From CAUPWF01 sp964367685 (GTDB taxonomy: Bacteria; Bacillota; Clostridia; Lachnospirales; Lachnospiraceae), in contig CAYIYM010000012.1 of assembly GCA_964367685.1 (NCBI GenBank), forward strand, positions 1 to 63,360: DNA of 63,360 nt. The letters are read 5' to 3'. Under the pieces are notes generated by a model. It did not search any database. It was not told the DNA's origin and saw only the letters and a program-made list of their open reading frames with translations. The translations under genes and the position numbers were made by a program. Every line of letters begins with the position of its first letter. Position 1 is the first letter of the stretch. Shown here piece after piece: positions 55,597 to 63,360 of this stretch.

Positions 55597-56469
55597 ATGC
55601 AATCTATCGAATTGAAATCATTGGCGAAAATAAACTTAGGGTTAGATGTTTTAGGAAAACGAGAAAATGGATATCATGATGTACGTATGATTATGCAAAG
55701 CATTTATTTGTACGATGATATACGAATTGAAAAGCAACAGACACCAGGTATTGTAATGAAATCAAATTTGTATTACTTACCTGTTAATGAAAAGAATATT
55801 GCATACAAAGCAGCACAACTACTGATGGAAGAGTTCGGGATTACAGAGGGTGTGGCAATTACACTTTATAAGCGTATTCCCGTTGCAGCAGGATTAGCAG
55901 GAGGAAGTTCCAATGCGGCAGCGGTTCTATTTGGAATGAATAGACTCTTTGGATTGAAGTTATCACAGGAAGAATTGATGAAGCGTGGCGTGACATTAGG
56001 TGCAGATGTTCCTTATTGTATTATGCGTGGGACTGTTCTAGCAGAGGGGATTGGTGAAGTGCTTTCAATCCTACCAGAAATGCCAAAATGCTATATTCTG
56101 ATTGCGAAACCGCCAATTAGCGTGTCAACTATGACGGTATATAAGAAACTAGATGAATGTGAGATTGTGGAGCATCCAGATATTGATGAGTTAATTAGAG
56201 GATTAGAAGCACACGATTTACATCAAGTTGTTGGCGCTATGGGAAATGTCTTGGAGCAGGTGACAATAGCAGATTATCCTGTGATTAGTAAGATTAAGAA
56301 TATAATGATTGAAGAGGGTGCATTGGGTTCTATGATGAGTGGAAGCGGGCCAACTGTATTTGGAGTATTTACAAGCAAAGAGCAAGGGAAGAAAGCGATG
56401 CAGAAGATAAAGAAGAAGAAAATAGCAAATCAGACATACCTGGTTAACATACATAATGTTAGGAGATAG
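55597..56469 (+). CDS. ispE: 4-diphosphocytidyl-2-C-methyl-D-erythritol kinase
   Basis: This 290-aa GHMP kinase acts in the MEP pathway of isoprenoid synthesis. The ATP motif is PVAAGLAGGSSNAAAVL (about 92-108). The N-terminal LKSLAKINLGLDVLGKRENGYH (in part) and the C-terminal MSGSGPTVFG are IspE signatures. AAAGGAG lies upstream. The GntR gene starts 4 bp after its stop. Confidence 0.95.
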   Translation: MQSIELKSLAKINLGLDVLGKRENGYHDVRMIMQSIYLYDDIRIEKQQTPGIVMKSNLYYLPVNEKNIAYKAAQLLMEEFGITEGVAITLYKRIPVAAGLAGGSSNAAAVLFGMNRLFGLKLSQEELMKRGVTLGADVPYCIMRGTVLAEGIGEVLSILPEMPKCYILIAKPPISVSTMTVYKKLDECEIVEHPDIDELIRGLEAHDLHQVVGAMGNVLEQVTIADYPVISKIKNIMIEEGALGSMMSGSGPTVFGVFTSKEQGKKAMQKIKKKKIANQTYLVNIHNVRR

Positions 56470-56473
56470 AGAA

Positions 56474-57142
56474 ATGGATGCAAATTTTACAATAACAATG
56501 GATGAATATTTACCTCTAAGAGATGTTGTGTTTACAACACTTCGTCAAGCAATTTTACGCGGAGAATTGAAACCGGGTGAGAGACTTATGGAAATTCAAT
56601 TGGCTAATAAATTAGGTGTTAGTAGAACACCGATACGAGAGGCAATTCGTAAATTGGAGCTAGAAGGATTGGTGCTTATGATCCCACGAAAAGGGGCAGA
56701 GGTAGCCGAAATTACAGAGAAGAATTTGCGCGATGTATTGGAAGTACGAGAAGCCTTAGAAATCCTTGCAGTGCAGCTTGCATGTGACAAAATTACGGAA
56801 GTCGAAATTGATGCATTGAGATCAGCTGCTGTAGAATTTGAGGGAGTAATTGAAACAAATGATATTACGAAGATAGCTGAAGCAGACGTAATGTTCCACG
56901 ACATTGTCTATGAAGCAACTGATAATAGAAGATTGATTCAACTATTGAGCAATTTAAGAGAGCAAATGTATCGGTATCGTGTGGAATATTTAAAGAAAGA
57001 AGAGATGCGACCACAGATTTTGAAAGAGCATCAGGAGTTAATTATTAAGTTAGCAGAGAAAGATAAAAATGGAGCAGCGGAGAATATTTGCAAGCACATT
57101 ACGAATCAAGTAGAAGAAGTTGTACGAACAATTCGAAAATAA
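56474..57142 (+). CDS. GntR-family regulator, FCD type
   Basis: This 222-aa regulator has a winged helix-turn-helix (about 15-75, LRQAILRGELKPGERLMEIQ region) followed by an all-helical FCD ligand domain. The ATG at 56474 follows TAGGAG by 8 nt; an ATG 18 bp earlier overlaps ispE and lies before that site. Tight spacing with ispE indicates one transcript. The ligand and targets are not visible. Autoregulation through the TGTATACA dyad is possible. Confidence 0.87.
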   Translation: MDANFTITMDEYLPLRDVVFTTLRQAILRGELKPGERLMEIQLANKLGVSRTPIREAIRKLELEGLVLMIPRKGAEVAEITEKNLRDVLEVREALEILAVQLACDKITEVEIDALRSAAVEFEGVIETNDITKIAEADVMFHDIVYEATDNRRLIQLLSNLREQMYRYRVEYLKKEEMRPQILKEHQELIIKLAEKDKNGAAENICKHITNQVEEVVRTIRK

Positions 57143-57180
57143 TTGAAATAGAATTAGGACGAGGGAAGAAATAATAACTA

Positions 57181-57246
57181 CCACAATGGATGTTGAATAA
57201 TAAGAGCTACATTGTGGAAATGAAGCAGCTAGGTGATGGCACCTAG
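57181..57246 (+). other. Two hairpins in the leader of the cvfB-like gene
   Basis: CCACAATG (57181-57188) pairs with CATTGTGG (57210-57217), and CTAGGTG (57229-57235) pairs with CACCTAG (57240-57246) around an ATGG loop. The second ends 6 nt before the AGGAG ribosome site. This looks like a structured leader. Confidence 0.45.
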
Positions 57247-57265
57247 AGATAATAGGAGAACGAAT

Positions 57266-58093
57266 ATGCGTTTAGGAAAAAAACAAATGCTTATGGTGGT
57301 GAAACAAGTTGATTTTGGAGTGTACTTAGGAACAGAGGAAGAGCGTGTGCTACTTCCCAAGAAACAAGTTCCAGAAGATGTTGAGATTGGTGACCCGATT
57401 GAAGTCTTTTTATATAAAGACTCAGATGATCGATTGATTGCAACTACAAATGAGCCGAAGCTAAAGTTAGATGAATTGGCAGTTTTAACAGTAGCTGAAG
57501 TTGGTAAATTTGGAGCATTCTTAGATTGGGGATTAGAAAAAGATCTATTTTTGCCATACAAAGAGCAGACAACAGAGCTACGAGCAGGAGATTCTTGTCT
57601 TGTAACATTGTATGTGGATAAGAGTAAGAGATTGTGTGCGTCTATGAAGGTATATCACCTTTTAGAACAAGATGCACCATATCAAAAAGGGGACAAAGTC
57701 ACTGGGATTATCTATGATACAAGCGATCAATTTGGATTGTTTGTAGCAGTTGATGGGAAATACTCAGCTAGAATTGCTCCAAAAGAAATATATGGCAAGT
57801 TAAGAGTTGGAGATACAGTTGAAGCACGAGTAACAGAAGTGAAACCGGATGGTAAACTAGATTTAAGTGTCAGAGAACGCATAGAAGTTCAAATGGACAA
57901 AGATGCACAACTGATTTACGATGCAATCGTGAATAAAGGAGGGGAATTGCCATTTACAGACAAGGCGGACCCTGAAATTATTAAGGAAGAATTTGCCATG
58001 AGTAAGAATGCATTTAAACGTGCTATAGGCAGATTGCTTAAGGCAGGAAAGATTAGAATTACAGAAAAAAGCATTGCAATCTTAGAAAAATAA
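57266..58093 (+). CDS. CvfB-like S1 RNA-binding protein
   Basis: This 275-aa protein consists of S1-type OB folds and a C-terminal winged helix (about 210-275). The opening RLGKKQMLMVVKQVDFGVYLG and the phrase FGAFLDWGLEKDLFLP are typical of the CvfB/YitL family, RNA-binding proteins that influence virulence in staphylococci. The ATG at 57266 follows AGGAG by 7 nt; earlier in-frame codons lie inside a hairpin. Its mRNA leader carries two hairpins. Confidence 0.9.
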   Translation: MRLGKKQMLMVVKQVDFGVYLGTEEERVLLPKKQVPEDVEIGDPIEVFLYKDSDDRLIATTNEPKLKLDELAVLTVAEVGKFGAFLDWGLEKDLFLPYKEQTTELRAGDSCLVTLYVDKSKRLCASMKVYHLLEQDAPYQKGDKVTGIIYDTSDQFGLFVAVDGKYSARIAPKEIYGKLRVGDTVEARVTEVKPDGKLDLSVRERIEVQMDKDAQLIYDAIVNKGGELPFTDKADPEIIKEEFAMSKNAFKRAIGRLLKAGKIRITEKSIAILEK

Positions 58094-58146
58094 GGTATAC
58101 TATTTAGTAGTAAACAACGTTGGATATTTCAGAAAAGGAGAGAATT

Positions 58147-58380
58147 ATGAAAGTACATAATATCAGTGATATTGAAAAATTCTTTGCAGTAATTGATCAA
58201 TGTGTAGGGAAAGTTGAACTAGTTACAGGTGAAGGAGATCGCTTAAATTTGAAGTCCAAATTAGCACAATATGTATCGATGGCTAATATCTTTTCATGTG
58301 GAGAAATTCCAGAATTAGAAATAATTGCGTATGAAAAGGAAGACATTGATAGATTAGTAGCGTATATGTATAACGCATAA
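58147..58380 (+). CDS. Conserved 77-aa protein of unknown function
   Basis: This 77-aa soluble protein, starting MKVHNISDIEKFFAVIDQC, contains VELVTGEGDRLNLKSKL and ends in a helical segment. AAAGGAG lies 7-8 nt before the ATG at 58147. I remember similar short proteins across Lachnospiraceae without a known role. It lies 53 bp after the cvfB-like gene. A hairpin with T-tract separates it from dnaE. Confidence 0.78.
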   Translation: MKVHNISDIEKFFAVIDQCVGKVELVTGEGDRLNLKSKLAQYVSMANIFSCGEIPELEIIAYEKEDIDRLVAYMYNA

Positions 58381-58419
58381 AATTGGAAGAAATAAGGATT
58401 GTGAATCTTTAGTGACGGG

Positions 58420-58468
58420 GGTTGTTCGCAGATAAACCGAAGAGGGTCTATTCTGTGAGCAACCTTTT
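58420..58468 (+). terminator. Terminator or attenuator before dnaE
   Basis: GGTTGTTCGCAG (58420-58431) pairs with CTGTGAGCAACC (58453-58464), with two G-T pairs, followed by TTTT. It lies 37 bp upstream of the dnaE ATG, so it either ends the preceding transcript or attenuates read-through into dnaE. Confidence 0.65.
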
Positions 58469-58505
58469 GTAATATAAGAGAGTATTGGTAAGAGAGGGAT
58501 AGAGA

Positions 58506-61500
58506 ATGGGTTTTGTACATCTTCATGTCCATACAGAATATAGTTTGTTGGATGGGTCGAATAAGATAAAAGAATATGTATCAAGAGTAAAAGAGCTAGG
58601 AATGAATAGCGCAGCTATTACAGATCATGGGGTGATGTTTGGCGTTATTGATTTTTATCGAGCAGCTAAGGCGGTTGGAATCAACCCTGTTATTGGGTGT
58701 GAAGTTTATGTTTCGCCTAATTCAAGACACGATCGTGAATTAGTGAGTGGAGAAGATCGATACCATCATCTAGTGCTATTAGCTGAAAATAATATTGGTT
58801 ATCAAAATTTAATGAAAATAGTTTCAAAAGGTTTTACGGAGGGATATTATTATAAGCCACGTGTGGATCTTGAAGTATTGGAAAGATATTCAGAAGGTAT
58901 TATTGCCCTCAGTGCGTGTCTAGCAGGAGAAGTGCAACGTGCCCTTGGCCGCGGTTTATATGATGAGGCTAAGAAAGCAGCAATACGTTATGAGACGTTA
59001 TTTGGAAAGAATAATTTCTTCTTAGAATTACAAAATCATGGTATAAGTGAACAGGAAATGGTTAATCAACAATTATTAAGGTTGTCTCAAGATACGGGAA
59101 TTGAGTTGGTTGTTACTAACGATGTTCATTATACATATGAAGATGATGTGAGACCGCATGATATTCTTCTGTGCTTACAAACTGGTAAGAAATTATCTGA
59201 TGAGGATCGGATGCGCTATGAGGGTGGGCAGTATTATGTGAAATCGGAAGATGAAATGAGGGCATTATTTCCTTATGCATTAGAGGCAGTTGAGAACACA
59301 CAAAGAATAGCTGATAGATGCCATGTGGAAATAGAGTTTGGAGTTACAAAATTACCTGAATTCGATGTTCCAGAAGGATATTCGGCAGCTGAGTATTTGC
59401 GGAAACTATGCTATCAAGGATTAGAAAAACGATATTCAGAATTAACGCCAGAAATAACAGAACGTTTGGATTATGAGTTAGAGGTAATTCATAACATGGG
59501 GTATGTAGATTATTTCTTGATTACCTGGGATTTTATTAATTATGCAAAGCAAAATGATATTATTGTTGGACCAGGACGTGGTTCGGCGGCGGGGAGCATG
59601 GTGTCCTATTGTTTGGAGATAACAAATATTGATCCGCTAAAATATCAACTGCTCTTTGAACGCTTTCTAAACCCAGATCGTATTTCTATGCCCGACGTAG
59701 ATATCGACTTCTGCTTTGAACGACGACAAGAAGTTATAGATTATGTAGTTCGTAAATATGGAAAAGAGCAGGTTGCACAAATTGTAACCTTTGGAACACT
59801 CGCAGCGCGAGGTGTAATTCGAGATGTGGGGAGAGTAATGGACTTGCCCTATGCATTTGTAGATACGATTGCCAAATTGATTCCTACAGAGCTAAATATT
59901 ACCATCGATAAAGCATTAAAGGATGTTGCTGAGTTGAAAGGGCTGTACGTAGATGATCCACAAGTAAAAGAGCTTATTGATATGTCGAAACGTTTAGAAG
60001 GATTGCCACGACATACTTCAATGCATGCAGCAGGTGTAGTAATTAGTAAATTGTCGGTGGATGAATATGTTCCACTCTCACGTGGGTCAGATGGATCTAT
60101 TACTACTCAATTTACCATGACTACATTAGAAGAATTAGGATTATTGAAGATGGATTTTCTTGGGTTAAGAACCCTAACCGTGATTCAAAATGCTGTAAGG
60201 CTTGCGGAGCAAAGTACGGGAAAATCTATAGATATTGATACGATTAACTATAATGATAAATTAGTGCTAGATTCTATAGGTACAGGGAAAACGGATGGTA
60301 TATTCCAACTTGAGAGTGCAGGAATGAAGAACTTCATGAAGGAATTAAAACCAGAGAGTTTAGAGGATATTATTGCTGGAATTTCACTATATCGCCCGGG
60401 ACCAATGGAATTTATACCACGTTACGTCAAAGGGAAACATGATGTTAAATCCATTACTTATGATTGTCCTCAACTAGAGCCGATCCTTTCACCAACATAT
60501 GGCTGTATTGTATATCAGGAGCAAGTTATGCAAATAGTAAGAGATTTAGGAGGATATACACTCGGACGAAGTGATTTATTACGTCGAGCTATGTCGAAGA
60601 AAAAAGCAGATGTAATGGCGAAGGAACGTGCGATTTTTGTTCATGGAAATGAAGAAGAACAGATTCAAGGGTGTGTTGCCAATGGCATCAGCGAAGCGGT
60701 AGCCAACAAAATCTATGATGACATGCTTGATTTTGCGAAATATGCATTTAATAAATCTCATGCAGCAGCGTATGCCGTCGTTTCTTATCAGACAGCATAT
60801 CTAAAGTATTACTATCCATTAGAATTTATGGCAGCGCTTATGACATCAGTTATTGATAATTCGACAAAAGTATCAGGATATATTTATGCATGTCGAGAAA
60901 TGGGAATCAAGCTGTTGCCACCAGATATTAATGTTGGTCAGTGGGCTTTTTCTGTAGATGGAGAGAGTATTCGATATGGTCTTGGAGCAATCAAGGGTGT
61001 CGGAAAACCAGTCATAGAAGGTATTGTCCTTGAAAGAAGTGAGCGTGGTCCATTTAAACATCTCAAGGATTTTATTGAGCGATTAACTGGAAAAGAAGTA
61101 AATAAAAGATCTATTGAGAATTTCATAAAAGCTGGAGCACTTGATTCGCTAGAGGGAACAAGGAAACAGCAAATGGTAATTTATGTTCAAATTCTAGAAA
61201 CTGTGAATAGAGAAAAGAAGAATTCTATGGCAGGACAAATGGCGTTATTTGACATTGTGAGTGAGGAACAGAAAAAAGAATTTGAAGTGAAAATGCCAGA
61301 AGTAGGTGAATATGAAAAGGAGACGGCACTTGCATTTGAAAAAGAGGTGTTAGGTGTTTATATTTCAGGTCATCCATTAGACGAATATGAAGAGAGATGG
61401 AAGCGAGGAATATCTGCAACAACTCTTGATTTTCAATTGGATGAAGAAACGAATTTTTCGAAGGTGGAAGATGGAGCAAAAGAGATAATCGGTGGAATGA

Positions 61501-61979
61501 TAGTTGCTAAAACAATTAAATACACAAGGAATAATCAAGTTATGGCCTTTGTAACGCTTGAGGATTTACTTGGAACAGTAGAAGTTGTAGTATTTCCGAG
61601 GGATTTTGAAACAAATAAATTATATTTGGAAGAGGATAGCAAGGTTTTTATTCGTGGACGAGTTAATCAGGAAGACGATAAACCAAGTAAATTGATTTGT
61701 GAAAAAATCATCCCATTTGATCAAGTAAGAAAAGAATTATGGATTCAATTTGATAGTGTTGAAATCTATCAAAAAGAGGCACAGATACTAGATGGATATT
61801 TACAACATTCAGATGGGAATGAGAGTGTAATTATTTATTGTAAAAAAGAAAAAGTAATGAAAAAGCTACCTGCGAACAAAAACATCCACATTGAACCAAT
61901 CATTTTGAGCAAATTGTCGAATCATTATGGTTCTGAGTGTGTGAAAGTAGTGGAAAAGTCCATTGAAAATTCATTCTAG
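58506..61979 (+). CDS. dnaE: DNA polymerase III alpha subunit
   Basis: This 1157-aa replicative polymerase has an N-terminal PHP domain (FVHLHVHTEYSLLDG, then TDHGVMFG). The palm aspartates are in PDVDIDFCFERR and LKMDFLGLRTLT, GPGRGSAAGSMVSYCL is the nucleotide-binding motif, and a C-terminal OB fold lies at about 990-1075. A GGG-rich ribosome site precedes the ATG. Length and domain order match DnaE. pfkA follows 64 bp later, a neighbour often seen in Firmicutes. Confidence 0.97.
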   Translation: MGFVHLHVHTEYSLLDGSNKIKEYVSRVKELGMNSAAITDHGVMFGVIDFYRAAKAVGINPVIGCEVYVSPNSRHDRELVSGEDRYHHLVLLAENNIGYQNLMKIVSKGFTEGYYYKPRVDLEVLERYSEGIIALSACLAGEVQRALGRGLYDEAKKAAIRYETLFGKNNFFLELQNHGISEQEMVNQQLLRLSQDTGIELVVTNDVHYTYEDDVRPHDILLCLQTGKKLSDEDRMRYEGGQYYVKSEDEMRALFPYALEAVENTQRIADRCHVEIEFGVTKLPEFDVPEGYSAAEYLRKLCYQGLEKRYSELTPEITERLDYELEVIHNMGYVDYFLITWDFINYAKQNDIIVGPGRGSAAGSMVSYCLEITNIDPLKYQLLFERFLNPDRISMPDVDIDFCFERRQEVIDYVVRKYGKEQVAQIVTFGTLAARGVIRDVGRVMDLPYAFVDTIAKLIPTELNITIDKALKDVAELKGLYVDDPQVKELIDMSKRLEGLPRHTSMHAAGVVISKLSVDEYVPLSRGSDGSITTQFTMTTLEELGLLKMDFLGLRTLTVIQNAVRLAEQSTGKSIDIDTINYNDKLVLDSIGTGKTDGIFQLESAGMKNFMKELKPESLEDIIAGISLYRPGPMEFIPRYVKGKHDVKSITYDCPQLEPILSPTYGCIVYQEQVMQIVRDLGGYTLGRSDLLRRAMSKKKADVMAKERAIFVHGNEEEQIQGCVANGISEAVANKIYDDMLDFAKYAFNKSHAAAYAVVSYQTAYLKYYYPLEFMAALMTSVIDNSTKVSGYIYACREMGIKLLPPDINVGQWAFSVDGESIRYGLGAIKGVGKPVIEGIVLERSERGPFKHLKDFIERLTGKEVNKRSIENFIKAGALDSLEGTRKQQMVIYVQILETVNREKKNSMAGQMALFDIVSEEQKKEFEVKMPEVGEYEKETALAFEKEVLGVYISGHPLDEYEERWKRGISATTLDFQLDEETNFSKVEDGAKEIIGGMIVAKTIKYTRNNQVMAFVTLEDLLGTVEVVVFPRDFETNKLYLEEDSKVFIRGRVNQEDDKPSKLICEKIIPFDQVRKELWIQFDSVEIYQKEAQILDGYLQHSDGNESVIIYCKKEKVMKKLPANKNIHIEPIILSKLSNHYGSECVKVVEKSIENSF

Positions 61980-62043
61980 ATGTATTACAATAAATCGAAG
62001 TGACGTTTAATTAGTATATATTTTTTATTGGAGGATAAATGTA

Positions 62044-63018
62044 ATGAGTAAAAATATTTTGACAATTGGAGTTTTAACTAGTGGTGGAGATGCTCCAGGA
62101 ATGAATGCTGCAATTCGTGCGGTTGTACGAACAGCTTTGGCAAGAGGGATTAGAGTACGTGGAATTCGCAGAGGATATCAAGGACTTTTAAATGAAGATA
62201 TTATAGATTTAACAGCGAGAGATGTTTCAGATACAATTCAAAAAGGTGGAACAGTTCTTCAGACAGCTCGTTGTTCTGAAATGAGAACAGAAGAAGGTCA
62301 GCAAAAAGCGGCTGCAATTTGTAAAAAATACGGAATTCAAGGATTAGTTGTAATTGGTGGAGATGGTTCTTTCATGGGAGCGCAAAAACTTGCTAATTTA
62401 GGTGTTAATACAATTGGAATTCCAGGAACAATTGATTTGGACATCACATGTACAGATTATACAATTGGATTCGATACAGCTGTTAACACCGCAATGGAAG
62501 CAATTGATAAGATTCGTGATACATCAACATCACATCAGAGATGTTCTATTATCGAAGTAATGGGAAGATCAGCTGGTTATATTGCATTATGGTGTGGTAT
62601 TGCGAATGGTGCAGAAGAGATTTTATTGCCAGAAATGCAGAACTATAATGAACAAGAAACGATTGACTCGATTCTTGAGAATCAAAAAAGAGGAAAGCAA
62701 CACTATATTATTATCAATGCCGAAGGTATTGGTGATTCAGTGAAGATGGCGGAAAGAATTGAAGCTGCAACAGGGATGGAAACAAGAGCAACTATTCTAG
62801 GACATATGCAACGTGGTGGAAGTCCAACATGTAAGGATAGAGTATATGCATCTATTATGGGAGCAAAAGCTGTAGATTTATTACTAGAAGGAAAATCAAA
62901 TAGAGTAGTAGCTTATACAGAAGGCGAGTATGTAGATTACGATATTAATGAGGCATTAGCAATGCAAAAAGGATTGTCAGACTACCAAGTGGAAGTGGCA
63001 AGAACGTTAGCACTGTAA
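62044..63018 (+). CDS. pfkA: ATP-dependent 6-phosphofructokinase
   Basis: This 324-aa glycolytic kinase phosphorylates fructose 6-phosphate. The ATP site is GGDGS (G105-D107-G108) and GGDAPGMNAAIRAVVR. A Gly at 108 and another in PGT mark an ATP rather than pyrophosphate enzyme. The catalytic base region reads PGTIDLDITCTDYTIGFDTA; D131 is kept, but the usual Asn after it is L132. TTGGAGG lies upstream. A strong terminator and the second repeat copy follow. Confidence 0.95.
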   Translation: MSKNILTIGVLTSGGDAPGMNAAIRAVVRTALARGIRVRGIRRGYQGLLNEDIIDLTARDVSDTIQKGGTVLQTARCSEMRTEEGQQKAAAICKKYGIQGLVVIGGDGSFMGAQKLANLGVNTIGIPGTIDLDITCTDYTIGFDTAVNTAMEAIDKIRDTSTSHQRCSIIEVMGRSAGYIALWCGIANGAEEILLPEMQNYNEQETIDSILENQKRGKQHYIIINAEGIGDSVKMAERIEAATGMETRATILGHMQRGGSPTCKDRVYASIMGAKAVDLLLEGKSNRVVAYTEGEYVDYDINEALAMQKGLSDYQVEVARTLAL

Positions 63019-63095
63019 TTCTATTACGAATTGCTCTATCTATTTGATCTTGATAGGAATAAGTATAAATATTGATTTGTTGATAAAATTAAATG

Positions 63096-63143
63096 AAAGT
63101 GGTCATAATATACAATGCAACTGTATATTATGACCACTTTTTT
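63096..63143 (+). terminator. Terminator of pfkA
   Basis: An 18-bp perfect stem (63096-63113 with 63123-63140, nine-base loop) runs into TTT at 63141-63143; the repeat begins two bases later. The minus strand also carries a T-run. Confidence 0.95.
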
Positions 63144-63144
63144 C

Positions 63145-63305
63145 ATGTAATAGGAAACTTCGTTTCCATTACACAAAACGCTTCGCGAGAATGCACACGA
63201 ATTCGATATGTGGATGTCACATCGTGACCGAATTCGGCGCACAAAGTGTGCTTCTCCCTCAAGATTGAGGGGCAGGGGTGTTGAAGTGTCGAAGACACTT
63301 TGTTC
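63145..63305 (+). repeat. 161-bp dispersed hairpin-chain repeat, right copy
   Basis: Every base matches 54-214. It has the same orientation and the same relation to a terminator: the T-tract ends at 63143, then one C, then the repeat. The hairpin set is as in the left copy. Homology stops sharply: T at 215 against C at 63306 on the right, and T at 53 against C at 63144 on the left. Confidence 0.9.
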
Positions 63306-63313
63306 CTGAGGAT

Positions 63314-63358
63314 TTAAAACTTAGAAGAAAGAGCTGCCCGTAGATTCTTAGATTCAAA
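63314..63358 (-). CDS. Possible C-terminus of a truncated minus-strand gene
   Basis: The 63020-63360 interval otherwise holds only the terminator and repeat. After the repeat, one minus-strand frame reads FESKNLRAALSSKF then TAA (63314-63316), running off the window edge. It is only 14 codons, so it may be chance. A second minus frame is also open and would enter the repeat. Confidence 0.25.
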   Translation of the reverse strand, partial: FESKNLRAALSSKF

Positions 63359-63360
63359 AG

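Noticed and set aside
62044..63018. Pyrophosphate-dependent phosphofructokinase
   Set aside because: Gly at both ATP-type positions (GGDGS and PGT) argues for ATP use.
54..63305. Window as one large composite transposon or island bounded by repeats
   Set aside because: The content is core metabolism, replication and translation genes; the repeats are better explained as dispersed elements.
1..63360. CRISPR arrays, tRNA, rRNA, prophage and transposase genes
   Set aside because: Looked for on both strands; no spaced direct repeats, cloverleaf structures or matching reading frames were seen.

Overview
This 63 kb window looks like chromosomal core sequence from a low-GC, anaerobic Firmicute of the Lachnospiraceae type. 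The evidence is an AT-rich composition, strong AGGAGG-like ribosome binding sites, a FabT/FabK-type fatty acid operon, a fused AccD-AccA protein, a FabX-like Fe-S flavoprotein and several small proteins that resemble Lachnospiraceae-conserved families. I see no tRNA, rRNA, CRISPR array, prophage or transposase gene.

Layout. Positions 1-53 hold the terminator of a gene that lies outside the window. A 161-bp repeat (54-214) follows directly. A minus-strand operon (288-3135) encodes two membrane proteins, one of them DUF5058-like, and a membrane-anchored M20 peptidase. Next come a MATE exporter, an ABC exporter pair driven from a promoter buried in a 34-bp perfect palindrome, a GNAT acetyltransferase, and a divergent LysR/YeiH pair. 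Then follow tdh-kbl (threonine catabolism), nrdR-truA, an exonuclease III, an RND exporter with a large coiled-coil insert, a small alarmone hydrolase, an asparaginase, valS, an LtaS-like enzyme, folC, a 44-aa protein, a TPR membrane protein and a Na/Pi symporter. A minus-strand glutamate decarboxylase/antiporter pair, a PTS-like membrane protein, a RelQ-type alarmone synthetase and a YkgJ-like cysteine cluster protein come next.

The largest unit is the type II fatty acid synthesis operon (35344-46497). Its order is fabH-acpP-fabK-fabD-fabG-fabF-accB-fabZ-accC-accDA-fabX-like-fabT. It has a consensus promoter overlapped by a perfect FabT-type operator, a long hairpin after acpP, and the repressor gene at the distal end before a strong terminator. 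The FabX-like enzyme is a candidate for the missing unsaturated fatty acid branch enzyme, because no FabA, FabM or FabN homologue is present in the cluster.

The last third holds an IclR regulator divergent from a KDPG aldolase-VOC fusion and KDG kinase, then galM, a pentapeptide repeat protein, trpS, a CcdA/TlpA redox pair, plsC, ispE with a GntR regulator, a CvfB-like S1 protein, a 77-aa protein of unknown role, dnaE and pfkA. Immediately after the pfkA terminator the same 161-bp repeat reappears, identical and in the same orientation. In both copies it abuts the T-tract of an intrinsic terminator. The repeat, its hairpin-chain structure and its position next to terminators are the most unusual signals here. 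The FabX-like gene is second.
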